Below, piece by piece: positions 52,901-60,967 of a stretch of DNA of 64,000 nt (its first letter is position 1; each line of letters opens with the position of its first letter). The position numbers and the translations under genes were made by a program. This DNA comes from Amphibacillus sp. MSJ-3 (GTDB lineage: Bacteria > Bacillota > Bacilli > Bacillales > Amphibacillaceae). The stretch lies in NCBI RefSeq assembly GCF_018919165.1, contig NZ_JAHLQM010000008.1:16671-80670 (forward strand). Direction: 5' to 3'. A model generated the notes under the pieces. It saw nothing but the letters and a program-made list of their open reading frames with translations. It had not been told where the DNA came from and did not search any database.

Positions 52901-54034
52901 CGTGGTTTTGTGGCTTTTTCTTCTGATGAATCTATCGAATCAATTGCAGAAGTAGCGATTTCTAAGTTTAAGGAAAGCAAGGGAAAAGACCGGTATAAAT
53001 TGAATGGTCAGTTAAGCAAGACCTTTTATAAAGAACTTACTGACTTAATGGAGTATAGTATGACTATTTATGATGCTCCTACCAAAGTTCCTGATTGGAT
53101 GAATCAGCCTGTAAGTGATGATCAAATCCCACATATTGAGCAATGGAAACAAAAGTTAACCCGAACGATTATTGAACTTAACTATCAGGGTAAGCAAGTG
53201 AGTCCTTTTACTGTTCAAAATGAGATTGAGTTGGATCAGGCAAGGCAGCAAAGTTATTTAGATGATCAGGATCGAGCTTTATATGAGGAAATTCTCTTCC
53301 ATTCAGTTGGACAAAAGTTAAGAGCAAGGATTAGAAGAGCGGAGCAATGGGTTGTCCAAATGAAGGAGCTAATGGAGACACGGGATATTTCCTCAGGGAT
53401 TACCTTTTCTATACGATGGAAACCAAGAACTGCTGATTCAGATGAAGAATTAGACACGATTGATCTTGTTCACTTGCTTAAACAAGATCCGAAGCTTTTG
53501 AAGGATGAGGATTTGGAGAAAATTACTACTCATTTCCGTTCCAAGATCGATAAGGCCAAGGAGATGCTTGAGGATAGTAGTGAATTACAAACCCTATTAC
53601 AGGTGCTTAAGGAAGTGTTGGATTATCGAAAATGGTTCTCCTTTGTTCTCTACTATCAACGAGAAGGTGAATCAAAACGCGAATTAACAAATAATCAGTT
53701 TTTCAAATTTAGTGGTGGAGAAAAAGCCTTGGCCATGTATATCCCGCTCTTTACTGCCTGTTATTCTCGTTATCTAGAGGCAGCACCAGATGCACCGTAT
53801 ATCATTTCCTTAGATGAAGCCTTTGCAGGTGTCGATGAAAATAATATTCGACAAATGTTTGATGTAGTTGAGAAACTAGACTTTAATTATATCATGAACT
53901 CGCAGGTTCTTTGGGGGGATTATGATACAGTGAGTGAATTAGCAATCAGTGAATTAGTTAGGCCGAAAAATGCTGATTATGTCAGTGTGATTCGTTATCA
54001 TTGGGATGGTCAGAAACGTCAATTTGTAGAATAG
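49934..54034 (+). CDS. jetC: Wadjet type I SMC-like ATPase JetC
   Basis: 1366 residues, the usual length for the TIGR02680 group. Walker A is RGSNGSGKS near residue 35, the ABC signature FSGGEKAL is about 110 residues from the end, and Walker B is IISLDEAFAGVDENN. Long coiled coils (about 230-480 and 725-940, rich in Glu, Gln and Lys heptads) flank a central hinge-like domain (about 560-720). Like MukB and SMC proteins it should form a dimer that extrudes DNA loops with ATP. The P-loop, signature and Walker B are all intact, so the motor looks functional. Confidence 0.93.
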   Translation: MNKWKMNRAGLLNFWYYDDEIFDFSNGKLLLRGSNGSGKSVTMQSFLPVLLDGRTSPDRLDPFGSKARRMEDYLLGEKDIVNRDERTGYLFIEFKRQETEQFLTIGIGLQAKRHKQMKFWGFVLTDNRRIGRDIQLYKTENNAGKSQKIPLSRIEWENLVGEGGQVVQTKGEYKQLVNKYLFGYETIEAYEDLIKLLIQLRSPKLSKDFRPTVIYEILEAALPPLTDEDLRHLSDTIEQMDQTKQQIEQLDREGSAIRRLNQVYSQYNEATIFEQAKGFLDTQGRYHEAEQSYQDQQVEAQQLSVTISDLTDQIRMLEIEQEAVKKQEERLRSHKIWDLAQEEKDELEKLEQQELDFDRKQGQLDVRHQKTYHIRESLKKTDESIYSHTEAIDDLLLDLQNDAEEVSFLKQHEINKQDFNRHKENKFDFTVWQNETAQHVEHIEAVMDQFRQYEDIKMRYQEKDKALAEESKARDHLTYQEQEWRKLFEEDKDKKLNEIHQWLNGAPWLDLDDSSLQEVGRHIHTLYEPTSFEVIKEPFRQAHYHYIGQQQNHLSHLRFELERLAQATTEKETELKEWQNKKDPEPLVDQLTTEARAELEKQGIAFVPFYAAVEFQDHVDDAVRRRIEAALIDSGMLNTLITEKEVEISHDRIFTVKPQTMAYTLADYLKPDLDGNNQLTDQRIDDVLRSILIDDHDSNSQLSINEQGYYQLGLIKGHALPIENVHYIGRQARIRFRQAQIDRLTSELTELAEEKSDLLEQVNQVEKQIERSDQYLATFPNDDDLQESDQQIKELRYKIEHHKKQIQVLSDELKILHGNYKQIKYQLDEQTRHDQIEFSLVAYQEANQTMKRYDKDLSKLEKQHIQYVNYLQSRAELTERLAEVEAEVVELQGELNIVEGQIELVKKNIAQIEQELEQQGVEDVRKQIEKVQASLSEIEQKLIGKREEKPRKETQLDHINQEIRAQGERVDFWLHMKEAWQDSFQSELNRGFVAFSSDESIESIAEVAISKFKESKGKDRYKLNGQLSKTFYKELTDLMEYSMTIYDAPTKVPDWMNQPVSDDQIPHIEQWKQKLTRTIIELNYQGKQVSPFTVQNEIELDQARQQSYLDDQDRALYEEILFHSVGQKLRARIRRAEQWVVQMKELMETRDISSGITFSIRWKPRTADSDEELDTIDLVHLLKQDPKLLKDEDLEKITTHFRSKIDKAKEMLEDSSELQTLLQVLKEVLDYRKWFSFVLYYQREGESKRELTNNQFFKFSGGEKALAMYIPLFTACYSRYLEAAPDAPYIISLDEAFAGVDENNIRQMFDVVEKLDFNYIMNSQVLWGDYDTVSELAISELVRPKNADYVSVIRYHWDGQKRQFVE

Positions 54035-54050
54035 TTAAAAGGGTGATTTT

Positions 54051-55334
54051 ATGATAGAACAAGCATTGGCCTATTTTCGAACGGATAATGGATATGACCA
54101 TCTCTTCCTGCTTTTTAAGAAAAAGTTTCAATCACTTGGACGAATAGGTGGTTCAGTGAAAATAACGACATTGGATGATCGTGAACTTGAATCGCTTGCT
54201 CGTTTTTACGGTAGTACGCCCACACAATTAAAAGAAAAAGGTAGCATTACGCTTCAGTCATTTGAAAGACAACTAAGCAAGACTCGATTTTACGATGTCA
54301 CCTTAAAAGAGTTATTAGAAGCATATTTTAATGAGAAGCTCATTTCTAATAAAGAAAAAAAGCAAGAAAGAATCAAGCAGCAAGAGCAGTTTTTAAGTCA
54401 AGCTGCTCGCCAATTTCCCGCGCTAGCAAGCTGGTTAACAGAATTACAGCATAGACGCCCAGATAGCCATTGGATTTATCGATTAATTGACCTATCAGAG
54501 CGAGAGTTTGAAGAAATGCTTGTCCATTTAAATGATGCGATCACACATCTACCTAAAATGCATGAACGCTTACCGATGTTCAGTCAGAGGATAACTAGAA
54601 ATCCTCACACCTTTGATTTAAATACAAACTTAGGCAGACTTTTTCTCCACCTCTTGTCACTTGATCGGGTCCAATCAGGTCCTGTCATGGTCCCAACTGA
54701 TAGTGAAAGTATAAATGAATTGCTACTCTCCTATAATATTTTGCGTGATGATATTTCAAACTATGTGACCTGTGTGAATCTCATTGTAAGAACAGACAAA
54801 GGGATACACCCCGTGTGGCAAGCGGCATCAGACCATCATAGTGTGATGAATGTGCCTTTGAGGGAATTAGAAGATATTGTGTCTGCTTATCCAGCCAATG
54901 GTGAACATCAAGTTTGGCTGGTGGAGAATTCCGGTGTTTATTCTAGTATCCTTGATCACTTGCCAGCGGTCCCCTTGCTCTGTACCCATGGTCAGTTTAA
55001 GTTGTCCGCCCTTATTTTAATTGACCAGCTTGTTCAATCAGGTTGTACACTTCATTATGCGGGAGATCTAGATCCGGAAGGATTAAGAATGGCAGAGCGA
55101 TTGGTTAATCGTTACCCCAATCAGATAAACTTGTGGAAGATGGATCTTATTTCATATCAAAAATCCAAATCGCCAATGAATGTGTTAACAGAGGAGAGAC
55201 TCAAACAATTAGATGCCATTCAATTGAGGTCCTTGTTACCCGTAAAAGAAGCATTAGCTGAAAATAAAATCGCGGGTTACCAAGAGGCACTTGTTCAAGA
55301 GATGATAGCAGAATTAGCTGATTTGGGTTATTAA
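54051..55334 (+). CDS. jetD: Wadjet type I nuclease subunit JetD (Toprim, DUF2399-like)
   Basis: 427 residues. The C-terminal Toprim-like core shows an acidic motif in HYAGDLDPEGLRMA and a preceding HGQFKLSALILIDQL. The N-terminal half (FKKKFQSLGRIGGSV, DRELESLARFYGS) matches the DUF2399/TIGR02679 family. JetD is the topoisomerase-VI-like nuclease that cuts small circular DNA trapped by the JetABC motor. AAGGGTG lies before the ATG, 16 bp after jetC. All metal-binding Asp/Glu residues expected for a Toprim fold seem present by eye. Confidence 0.9.
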   Translation: MIEQALAYFRTDNGYDHLFLLFKKKFQSLGRIGGSVKITTLDDRELESLARFYGSTPTQLKEKGSITLQSFERQLSKTRFYDVTLKELLEAYFNEKLISNKEKKQERIKQQEQFLSQAARQFPALASWLTELQHRRPDSHWIYRLIDLSEREFEEMLVHLNDAITHLPKMHERLPMFSQRITRNPHTFDLNTNLGRLFLHLLSLDRVQSGPVMVPTDSESINELLLSYNILRDDISNYVTCVNLIVRTDKGIHPVWQAASDHHSVMNVPLRELEDIVSAYPANGEHQVWLVENSGVYSSILDHLPAVPLLCTHGQFKLSALILIDQLVQSGCTLHYAGDLDPEGLRMAERLVNRYPNQINLWKMDLISYQKSKSPMNVLTEERLKQLDAIQLRSLLPVKEALAENKIAGYQEALVQEMIAELADLGY

Positions 55335-55395
55335 ATGGTTGGGGGATGGCGATCGTATTGGTGGGGTGATATAAATTGCTGCCACCAGTGCTATT

Positions 55396-55633
55396 TTTAT
55401 CCCGCATTAACAGGCAATAAGACTCCCACTTAAGCCTTAAAGATAAGTTGGAGATCAATTGCCTGATCATACTCTTGTGGCAGAAACAAATATTTTCGAT
55501 GGGGCGAGTAACCGCAGTCCCAATCTGTGGGGGATTAGGGGAAGGCAGACTAAACCCACCACCTCCTGTGGTAAGGTCTTCATGATAGGTCCTGTAGGCT
55601 CAAAACCCCCACTGATTGAAGTTTCACTTTATC
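55396..55633 (+). repeat. Copy B of the two-hairpin intergenic repeat (238 bp)
   Basis: Begins TTTATCCCGCATTAACAGGC and ends CACTGATTGAAGTTTCACTT...ATC. It contains GAAGGCAGACTAAACCC and the AATCTGTGGGGGATTAGG segment shared with copy A. It lies 61 bp after jetD. A shorter 5'-end fragment (TTTATCCTGTATTAACA, about 55665-55681) follows it. An 89-codon ORF across the element is not accepted. Confidence 0.82.
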
Positions 55634-55724
55634 TATTTTCCACTACTAGCTGTTGCTTGATTATTTATCCTGTATTAACATGTTATGATAGATGTAATAT
55701 AGGATTTGAGGAGAGTAAAGATAG

Positions 55725-56432
55725 ATGAAAATACCAATACTATACGAAGATAATCACTTACTTTTTGTTGAAAAGCCAATAAATGTCCCTGTTCAAGAGG
55801 ATAGCAGTCGTGACCCTGATTTGTTAACATTATTAAAAGCGGACTTGAAAATACGTTATCAAAAGCCAGGTAATGTTTATTTAGCTCTGGTTCATCGACT
55901 TGATCGCCCGGTAGGCGGGGCAATGGTGTTTGGTAAAACCTCTAAAGCAGCTTCAAGACTTTCTGACATGATTCGGAGGCAGGTGATAGAACGAAGGTAT
56001 CTAGCGATTGTTCATGGTATACCAAGTAAAACAAAGGATCAGCTCTTACACTACCTTTATAAAGATAAAGCCCAAAATAAAGTATTTGTAGACACATCCA
56101 ATTACTCAGAAACAAAAAAAGCTGTGCTAGACTACCAAGTTATTGAATCAAAACAGGGTTTCAGTCTACTTTCTATTAAGCTCCATACTGGTAGGCCACA
56201 CCAAATTCGTGTTCAGTTATCAACAGTCGGTCATCCGATTGTAGGTGATCAAAAGTACGGCAATCAAAAGAGCAAGCCAGGACAGCAAATTGCTCTTTGG
56301 GCACACTCGCTTTCCTTAGAACACCCTGTTAAGAGAGAACCATTAAGTGTTCAGTCATTACCCCCAACTCGCTTTCCTTGGGATTTATGGGATTTAGCAG
56401 CACTCGATTTATCCTGCATTAACAGGCAATAA
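55725..56432 (+). CDS. RluA-family 23S rRNA/tRNA pseudouridine synthase
   Basis: 235 residues, shorter than RluD because no S4 domain is attached. The catalytic Asp lies in HRLDRPVGG; TGRPHQIRVQL and DQKYG complete the RluA signature. It isomerises uridine to pseudouridine in rRNA or tRNA; the target site is not predictable. GAGGAG lies upstream of the ATG. Its last eight codons (LSCINRQ and stop) are contributed by repeat copy C, so the element has replaced the original C-terminus. Confidence 0.9.
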   Translation: MKIPILYEDNHLLFVEKPINVPVQEDSSRDPDLLTLLKADLKIRYQKPGNVYLALVHRLDRPVGGAMVFGKTSKAASRLSDMIRRQVIERRYLAIVHGIPSKTKDQLLHYLYKDKAQNKVFVDTSNYSETKKAVLDYQVIESKQGFSLLSIKLHTGRPHQIRVQLSTVGHPIVGDQKYGNQKSKPGQQIALWAHSLSLEHPVKREPLSVQSLPPTRFPWDLWDLAALDLSCINRQ

Positions 56433-56631
56433 GACACTCACTTCAAGTTTTGAGCAAGCTAAGTTGGAGATCAAATACCTGTAAAAGCCTGATTGGTTGG
56501 TCACACCCATGTTGTAGAAATAATCAGTGGGGGATAGAGAAAGGCAAACTAACCCCCATCTCTTATGATAACACCTACATGACCTAGCTTATGTAGGCTC
56601 AAAACCTCCACTGATTGAAGTTTCACTTTAT
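56408..56631 (+). repeat. Copy C of the two-hairpin intergenic repeat (224 bp)
   Basis: Begins TTTATCCTGCATTAACAGGC and ends CACTGATTGAAGTTTCACTT...TTTAT. Both hairpins are kept: ACAGGCA near the 5' end with ACCTGTAA, and ATCAGTGGGGG with CTCCACTGAT. Its first 25 bases overlap the end of the pseudouridine synthase gene. Confidence 0.8.
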
Positions 56632-56860
56632 TTTTTGAACATAGCTCATTCTCCATCCTTTGAGTTTTTTTAATTTTACTCTACATTTACTTAGTCTATA
56701 GATTGGACCTGGATTATTGTGGTGGGATTTCTAAGGGCGATTATTTTGAACTCTCTGATGGGTAACAGGGGAAGCCTAGCGATATGTCTTCCCAATATGA
56801 TTATAGCTGTTGTTCTACCATTAACCTTAAATTTCCTCTCAAATAAATGATGGAAAGGTG
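56632..56860. other. Gap before the tRNA promoter
   Basis: No gene, RNA or repeat recognised. Confidence 0.4.
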
Positions 56861-56889
56861 TTGCAATTTAAAAAAACTGGGTGTAAAAT
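56861..56889 (+). promoter_or_regulatory. Promoter of the tRNA-Lys gene
   Basis: TTGCAA (56861-56866) and TAAAAT (56884-56889) are separated by 17 bases, about 70 bp before the tRNA. Confidence 0.65.
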
Positions 56890-56961
56890 AATATAGTGTC
56901 GTGGGACATTACTTTAACTTTAAAAAAGACCATAAGTCTTTTAAGCGGTAATGTTAATCAT

Positions 56962-57034
56962 GGGGGTATAACTCAGTTGGTAGAGTAGCAGACTCTTAAT
57001 CTGCGAGTCTAGGGTTCGAGTCCCTATGCCCCTA
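56962..57034 (+). tRNA. tRNA-Lys (anticodon CTT)
   Basis: 73 bases fold as a complete cloverleaf without an encoded CCA. Acceptor GGGGGTA pairs with TGCCCCT with G-U pairs at both ends, the D stem is ACTC/GAGT, the anticodon stem is GCAGA/TCTGC with loop CTCTTAA, and the T stem is TAGGG/CCCTA with TTCGAGT. Anticodon CTT reads AAG lysine codons. The gene stands alone between its own promoter and a hairpin terminator. Confidence 0.95.
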
Positions 57035-57056
57035 TCATAATAAGCTAGACCCATAA

Positions 57057-57106
57057 GGAGGAGAATCGTTGGTGCGAGAGCATTCTAAGCGATTCTCCTC
57101 CTTTCT
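57057..57106 (+). terminator. Terminator after tRNA-Lys
   Basis: GGAGGAGAATCG (57057-57068) pairs perfectly with CGATTCTCCTCC (57090-57101), followed by TTTCT. Confidence 0.75.
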
Positions 57107-57353
57107 CTATGGTAACCCTCTTTTAGGCGATATGTCTTCACCAGGACAAGCTTCCTTTTTGAGCAGCTATTTGTTTTATCTGTAAATTTCTTGCTAAAAA
57201 TATGGAAAAAGTCTTTTTCTGTTGAGAGGTAATTGAGCTAAGTTCGGTCCGGAAAGTTAAAACTGAACTTGAATATTTATCTGCTAGACACTAGCTAGTG
57301 ATAATATAAAAACTAATTTTGTTTTTCAACGTTGCAAATCGATTGGATTCAAT

Positions 57354-57396
57354 AAAACAGCTAAAACAATTTTTAATTCATTGTTTTAGCTGTTTT
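57354..57396. terminator. Terminator of the SEC-C protein gene
   Basis: A perfect 17-bp stem (57354-57370 with 57380-57396) carries AAAA/TTTT ends on both sides and a 9-base loop. It lies just after the minus-strand stop at 57402. Confidence 0.82.
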
Positions 57397-57401
57397 GTGA
57401 T

Positions 57402-59303
57402 TTATAACTTAGCTAATTTATTTAAAAGTGGTGTCGCATTATCCCATAGATATTTATTATCTTGAACATAAGTGATGGCTTCTGATTTATCACCTACGTG
57501 GATAGAGTCAAAATATACCTCGGGGACCTTCATATTTCCAACTAAATAGTCTTTAATATGGGGATTTTCGTGATTGGCTTGTTTGAGTATTTGAATTGTT
57601 TTTGGTGTAAGTCCCTCGGTGAAATAGTTAGCCAAGGCATAACTGAAAAGTGAACTAGCACTCATATCATCCTCAAACTGCTCGATTAGGTTTTTTGCAT
57701 CTTCAAATCTTTCCTGATCAACGTATAAAGGGAATAACAGGAATCTAATCCCTTGATTGTCATTAGGGTTTAGAATAAGCATCTCCTCAAACTCAGTTAT
57801 GGCATCAGAGGTGTTACCATAATTAACATGGTATTTGGCAAGTTCCGCTTTTGCTCTCATAAAAGGTCGTGTTTCAACCAAACCCCAGAAGTGTCCTTCG
57901 TTTTCTTTGAAAAATGCTTCTCCGAGATCTTTTTTTCCAACCGAAACTGCCTTATAAATAAGTTGGTACTCTTCCATCAATGTTTTAGCATCATTAACCA
58001 TCATCAAATAGGCATCAGGACTATTCGGGTAAATCTCCAAGGCCTCTTTGATTAGCTCTTTTCGCTTCCTGCCATTAGCCCTTTCCGCTGCAAATAGCTT
58101 GTCTTGTGCCAGATCCCTTGGTGAAGTTGAAGGGGGTAAGGTGGATTCTGGATTATTGAGTACCTCATTAAGGAATTGATTCATTTCTTCATCTGTATCG
58201 AATTCTTGCTCAGCTAACAACTTTTGGATGTCTCGCATCATTTGTTCCATCGTAGAATCATCAGGATCATTTAATTGATCATCCATATTTTTGAAGTTTG
58301 ATGAGAACTCAAATAATTCTTCTTCAACAGCAGTTACAATCTGTTTTGCATTTTTTGATACTGTCGTGGCTGCTACTTGATATTCAGCAGCGAGTTCTTT
58401 CTGAGTTTGGTGGTTGATCTCTAAAACTCTCTTTTGCATCACATAATCGAGAGCCGCTGCATATGCTTCAGGTTTTTTTATGAATGGGTATTCATGATCA
58501 GTGAATATTTTCCATACAAGTTTTCCAGCCATAATTATTTCTTCATTACCACCTTTATTGGTAACATGTTCCTCAAACAGGTCTGCAACCCTTTCATATA
58601 GAAAATGGTCAAACTCGATTTCACTTGTTGAAATATCATAGATCATTGTTTCGGCTAGGATTTCTGGAAAGCGATCCCTTACTTCGTCACTTGTAAATTT
58701 AGTAAGGCTTTCGTACAATACTTCTCGATCAATAGACAGTTCAAAAACAGATAGGAAAACCCTATACTCCTGAATATAAGGAATGATTAGTCCTGTTAAT
58801 ATTTGGCCTACTAGGAAATCTTCCTCTCCGCCTTGAGATAGTTGATAGATCTTATTTGTTAGAATATCCTCGATTAGTAGATTTTCTTTATTAACTGACT
58901 TGATTTCGTAAAAGCTAATTGGAATCTGACTCCAGGATGTAAAAACATCTCTTACTCTTGGATTTTTTATTTTCTTTTGTTGACTTTGATAATACATTTC
59001 AAAGATGGTTTTTCCATTAGCAAGAGGCTGTAGGAATATACTCCAAGAGGTTATTATATCGGAAAATAGTTCAAAAAAAGGATTTTCATCTAAAAAATCA
59101 TCTGGTATATAATCTGTAATAGTATTTTTTAATTCAACTTCATAATTTTCAAAGGCAAATCTCAAGAGGCCCTCGTGAAGTTGTTCGAGTTGTGTATTGT
59201 ATCTGCTTGGATTTAATTCAATAACATTTGAAACACCATGACAATTTTTGTATTTTTTCCCACTACCACAAGGGCAAGGATCATTACGCTTAACTTTTTT
59301 CAT
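57402..59303 (-). CDS. SEC-C motif and TPR-repeat protein
   Basis: 633 residues. The N-terminus has the SEC-C zinc motif CPCGSGKKYKNCHG (three Cys and a Cys-His pair), seen at the end of SecA and in many stand-alone proteins. The middle has a helix-turn-helix-like stretch (ELAAEYQVAATTVSKNAKQI, about residues 305-325) and an acidic segment. The C-terminal third has TPR-like helices (AELAKYHVNYGNTSDAITEFEEML). No signal peptide is present. Related large SEC-C proteins have no established function. It is monocistronic with its own terminator. Confidence 0.78.
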   Translation of the reverse strand: MKKVKRNDPCPCGSGKKYKNCHGVSNVIELNPSRYNTQLEQLHEGLLRFAFENYEVELKNTITDYIPDDFLDENPFFELFSDIITSWSIFLQPLANGKTIFEMYYQSQQKKIKNPRVRDVFTSWSQIPISFYEIKSVNKENLLIEDILTNKIYQLSQGGEEDFLVGQILTGLIIPYIQEYRVFLSVFELSIDREVLYESLTKFTSDEVRDRFPEILAETMIYDISTSEIEFDHFLYERVADLFEEHVTNKGGNEEIIMAGKLVWKIFTDHEYPFIKKPEAYAAALDYVMQKRVLEINHQTQKELAAEYQVAATTVSKNAKQIVTAVEEELFEFSSNFKNMDDQLNDPDDSTMEQMMRDIQKLLAEQEFDTDEEMNQFLNEVLNNPESTLPPSTSPRDLAQDKLFAAERANGRKRKELIKEALEIYPNSPDAYLMMVNDAKTLMEEYQLIYKAVSVGKKDLGEAFFKENEGHFWGLVETRPFMRAKAELAKYHVNYGNTSDAITEFEEMLILNPNDNQGIRFLLFPLYVDQERFEDAKNLIEQFEDDMSASSLFSYALANYFTEGLTPKTIQILKQANHENPHIKDYLVGNMKVPEVYFDSIHVGDKSEAITYVQDNKYLWDNATPLLNKLAKL

Positions 59304-59490
59304 TTGATTTCACCTCTTAATTGAATGTCCTTTCTTATCATTATGGAGAAGTTGATAATGGAATGCAAGAACAATACGAAGAACGCCCGGTTAAAATCCA
59401 TATTTAGGATTGCAATCTTAAGTGCCTGGGAAAGAAATTTAATTATAGAGCTATATTAAAAAACGAAGTTAAGAGTATTTAGTAGAAATT

Positions 59491-59624
59491 GCGAGCAAAT
59501 TGTGAAAGTTGAGAGCAAATCATGAAAGTTGAGAGCAAAACGTGAAAGTTGAGAGCAAATCGCAAAAGTTGAGAGCAAATCGCAGAAGTTGAGAGCAAAT
59601 CAAGAAAGTTGCGAACAAATTTGG
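59491..59624. repeat. 20-bp tandem repeat, six and a half units
   Basis: Units of exactly 20 bases begin at 59491, 59511, 59531, 59551, 59571, 59591 and 59611 (partial), consensus GAGAGCAAATCGTGAAAGTT. The first and last units carry GCGA(G/A)CAAAT instead. Intergenic, between the SEC-C gene and the S-box promoter. There are no spacers, so it is not CRISPR. Confidence 0.9.
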
Positions 59625-59668
59625 AAATTACAATGGATTTCACTTAAAAAAGAATTTTCAAAAAAAGG

Positions 59669-59696
59669 TTGACATTTTATTTCCCCGATATATAAT
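59669..59696 (+). promoter_or_regulatory. Sigma-A promoter of the met operon
   Basis: TTGACA (59669-59674), a 16-base spacer and TATAAT (59691-59696), both perfect hexamers, 44 bp before the S-box. Confidence 0.85.
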
Positions 59697-59739
59697 TAGT
59701 TTTAAATATTTTTAAAAAACTGAATAGTTTGTCGTTTTC

Positions 59740-59910
59740 TTATCCAGAGAGATGGAGGGATTAGGCCCTATGATATCTCGGCAGCAGATTCTAAATGAAT
59801 ACTGTGCCAATTCCTACAAGTGCGAGATGCATTTGAAAGATGAGAACGGACGGTTTCTAATATAGTTTAAGAATCCCTTCTTTTCATCTTAAGAAAAGGA
59901 GGGATTTTTG
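59740..59910 (+). promoter_or_regulatory. S-box (SAM-I) riboswitch with terminator
   Basis: The aptamer (about 59740-59850) has the conserved segments TTATCCAGAGAGATGGAGGG, ATCTCGGCAGC, GTGCCAATTCC and GATGAGAA in the right order. The expression platform is a terminator pairing AATCCCTTCTTTTC (59872-59885) with GAAAAGGAGGGATT (59893-59906), followed by five T. High S-adenosylmethionine should end transcription before metN. Confidence 0.93.
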
Positions 59911-59952
59911 CTTGTTAAAAGTGTTTGAATAGCTACATCTGGGGGGATTATA

Positions 59953-60966
59953 TTGATTCAATTTAAAAATGTTTCAAAAACATTCGCAGTTGGTAAGAGG
60001 GAAATTCATGCTGTACAGGATGTTTCTTTACAGGTTAATCAAGGGGATATTTTTGGTGTCATCGGCTTTAGTGGGGCAGGGAAGAGTACCTTATTACGTC
60101 TGGTTAATCAACTGGAGTATCCGACAAAAGGGTCTATCTATATTCGGGATACTGATATTAGTAAGTTGTCAGCAAGAGAATTACGGAAGCAACGAAGTCA
60201 AATCGGGATGGTTTTTCAAAATTTCAATTTACTAACATCTCGAAATGTTTTTGGAAATATAGCTTATCCTTTAAAGGTTGCAGGCTATAAAAAACAGGCA
60301 ATAAAGGAACGAGTCAATGAATTATTAACTTTTGTGGGTTTGACTGATAAGGCAAATGATTATCCGGAGCAACTTTCAGGGGGACAAAAACAACGTGTTG
60401 GGATTGCACGGGCACTTGCCTCTTCACCAGAGATTTTAATTTGTGATGAAGCGACATCGGCCTTAGACCCTGAAACAACAGAAGATATTTTAAGACTCCT
60501 GAAAAAAGTGAATCGTGAACTAGGAGTAACCATTTTATTGATTACTCATGAAATGCGGGTGATTCAATCGATTTGCGATAAAGTTGCGGTCATGGAAAAT
60601 GGACGTGTGATAGAAACGGGTGAAGTCTTTGATGTTTTCACTAATCCACAGCAACTGACAACGAGACGTTTTATCCAATCTGTTCAAAAAGATTTGCCGT
60701 CTGAGTCCATTTTAAAAGAATGGCAAAAGACAAATGGCGGAAAGCTGTATCAAGTTATTTTCAAAGGTTCAGCAACAGTTGATCCGATATTATCAACGAT
60801 TACTAAGCAGTATGATGTGGATTTTAATATTGTTTATGGGTCGGTACAAGAATTACAGGAAAAACTTTTTGGCAATATGATTATTTCCTTTGTAGGGAGT
60901 GAACAAAATACGAAGAAGGTGTTAGGGGAACTGGAAAAACGTGTTGAAATAAAGGAGGTTTATTAG
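59953..60966 (+). CDS. metN: Methionine ABC transporter ATPase
   Basis: 337 residues with a TTG start after GGGGGG. Walker A is GFSGAGKST, the signature LSGGQKQRVG and Walker B ILICDEATSALD. The C-terminal 80 residues are the NIL domain that senses methionine in MetN (STITKQYDVDFNIVYGSVQ). It drives D/L-methionine uptake with MetI and MetQ. Control is by the S-box leader just upstream. One base separates its stop from metI. Confidence 0.94.
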   Translation: MIQFKNVSKTFAVGKREIHAVQDVSLQVNQGDIFGVIGFSGAGKSTLLRLVNQLEYPTKGSIYIRDTDISKLSARELRKQRSQIGMVFQNFNLLTSRNVFGNIAYPLKVAGYKKQAIKERVNELLTFVGLTDKANDYPEQLSGGQKQRVGIARALASSPEILICDEATSALDPETTEDILRLLKKVNRELGVTILLITHEMRVIQSICDKVAVMENGRVIETGEVFDVFTNPQQLTTRRFIQSVQKDLPSESILKEWQKTNGGKLYQVIFKGSATVDPILSTITKQYDVDFNIVYGSVQELQEKLFGNMIISFVGSEQNTKKVLGELEKRVEIKEVY

Positions 60967-60967
60967 G

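Noticed and set aside
55459..55728. 89-codon ORF after jetD
   Set aside because: It lies within repeat copy B, has no ribosome site and shows no protein-like pattern.
56962..57034. Prophage or integrative element attached at tRNA-Lys
   Set aside because: No integrase, excisionase or phage genes and no repeated tRNA 3' end were found within the window.
59491..59624. CRISPR array
   Set aside because: The 20-bp units abut each other without spacers and no cas gene is present.
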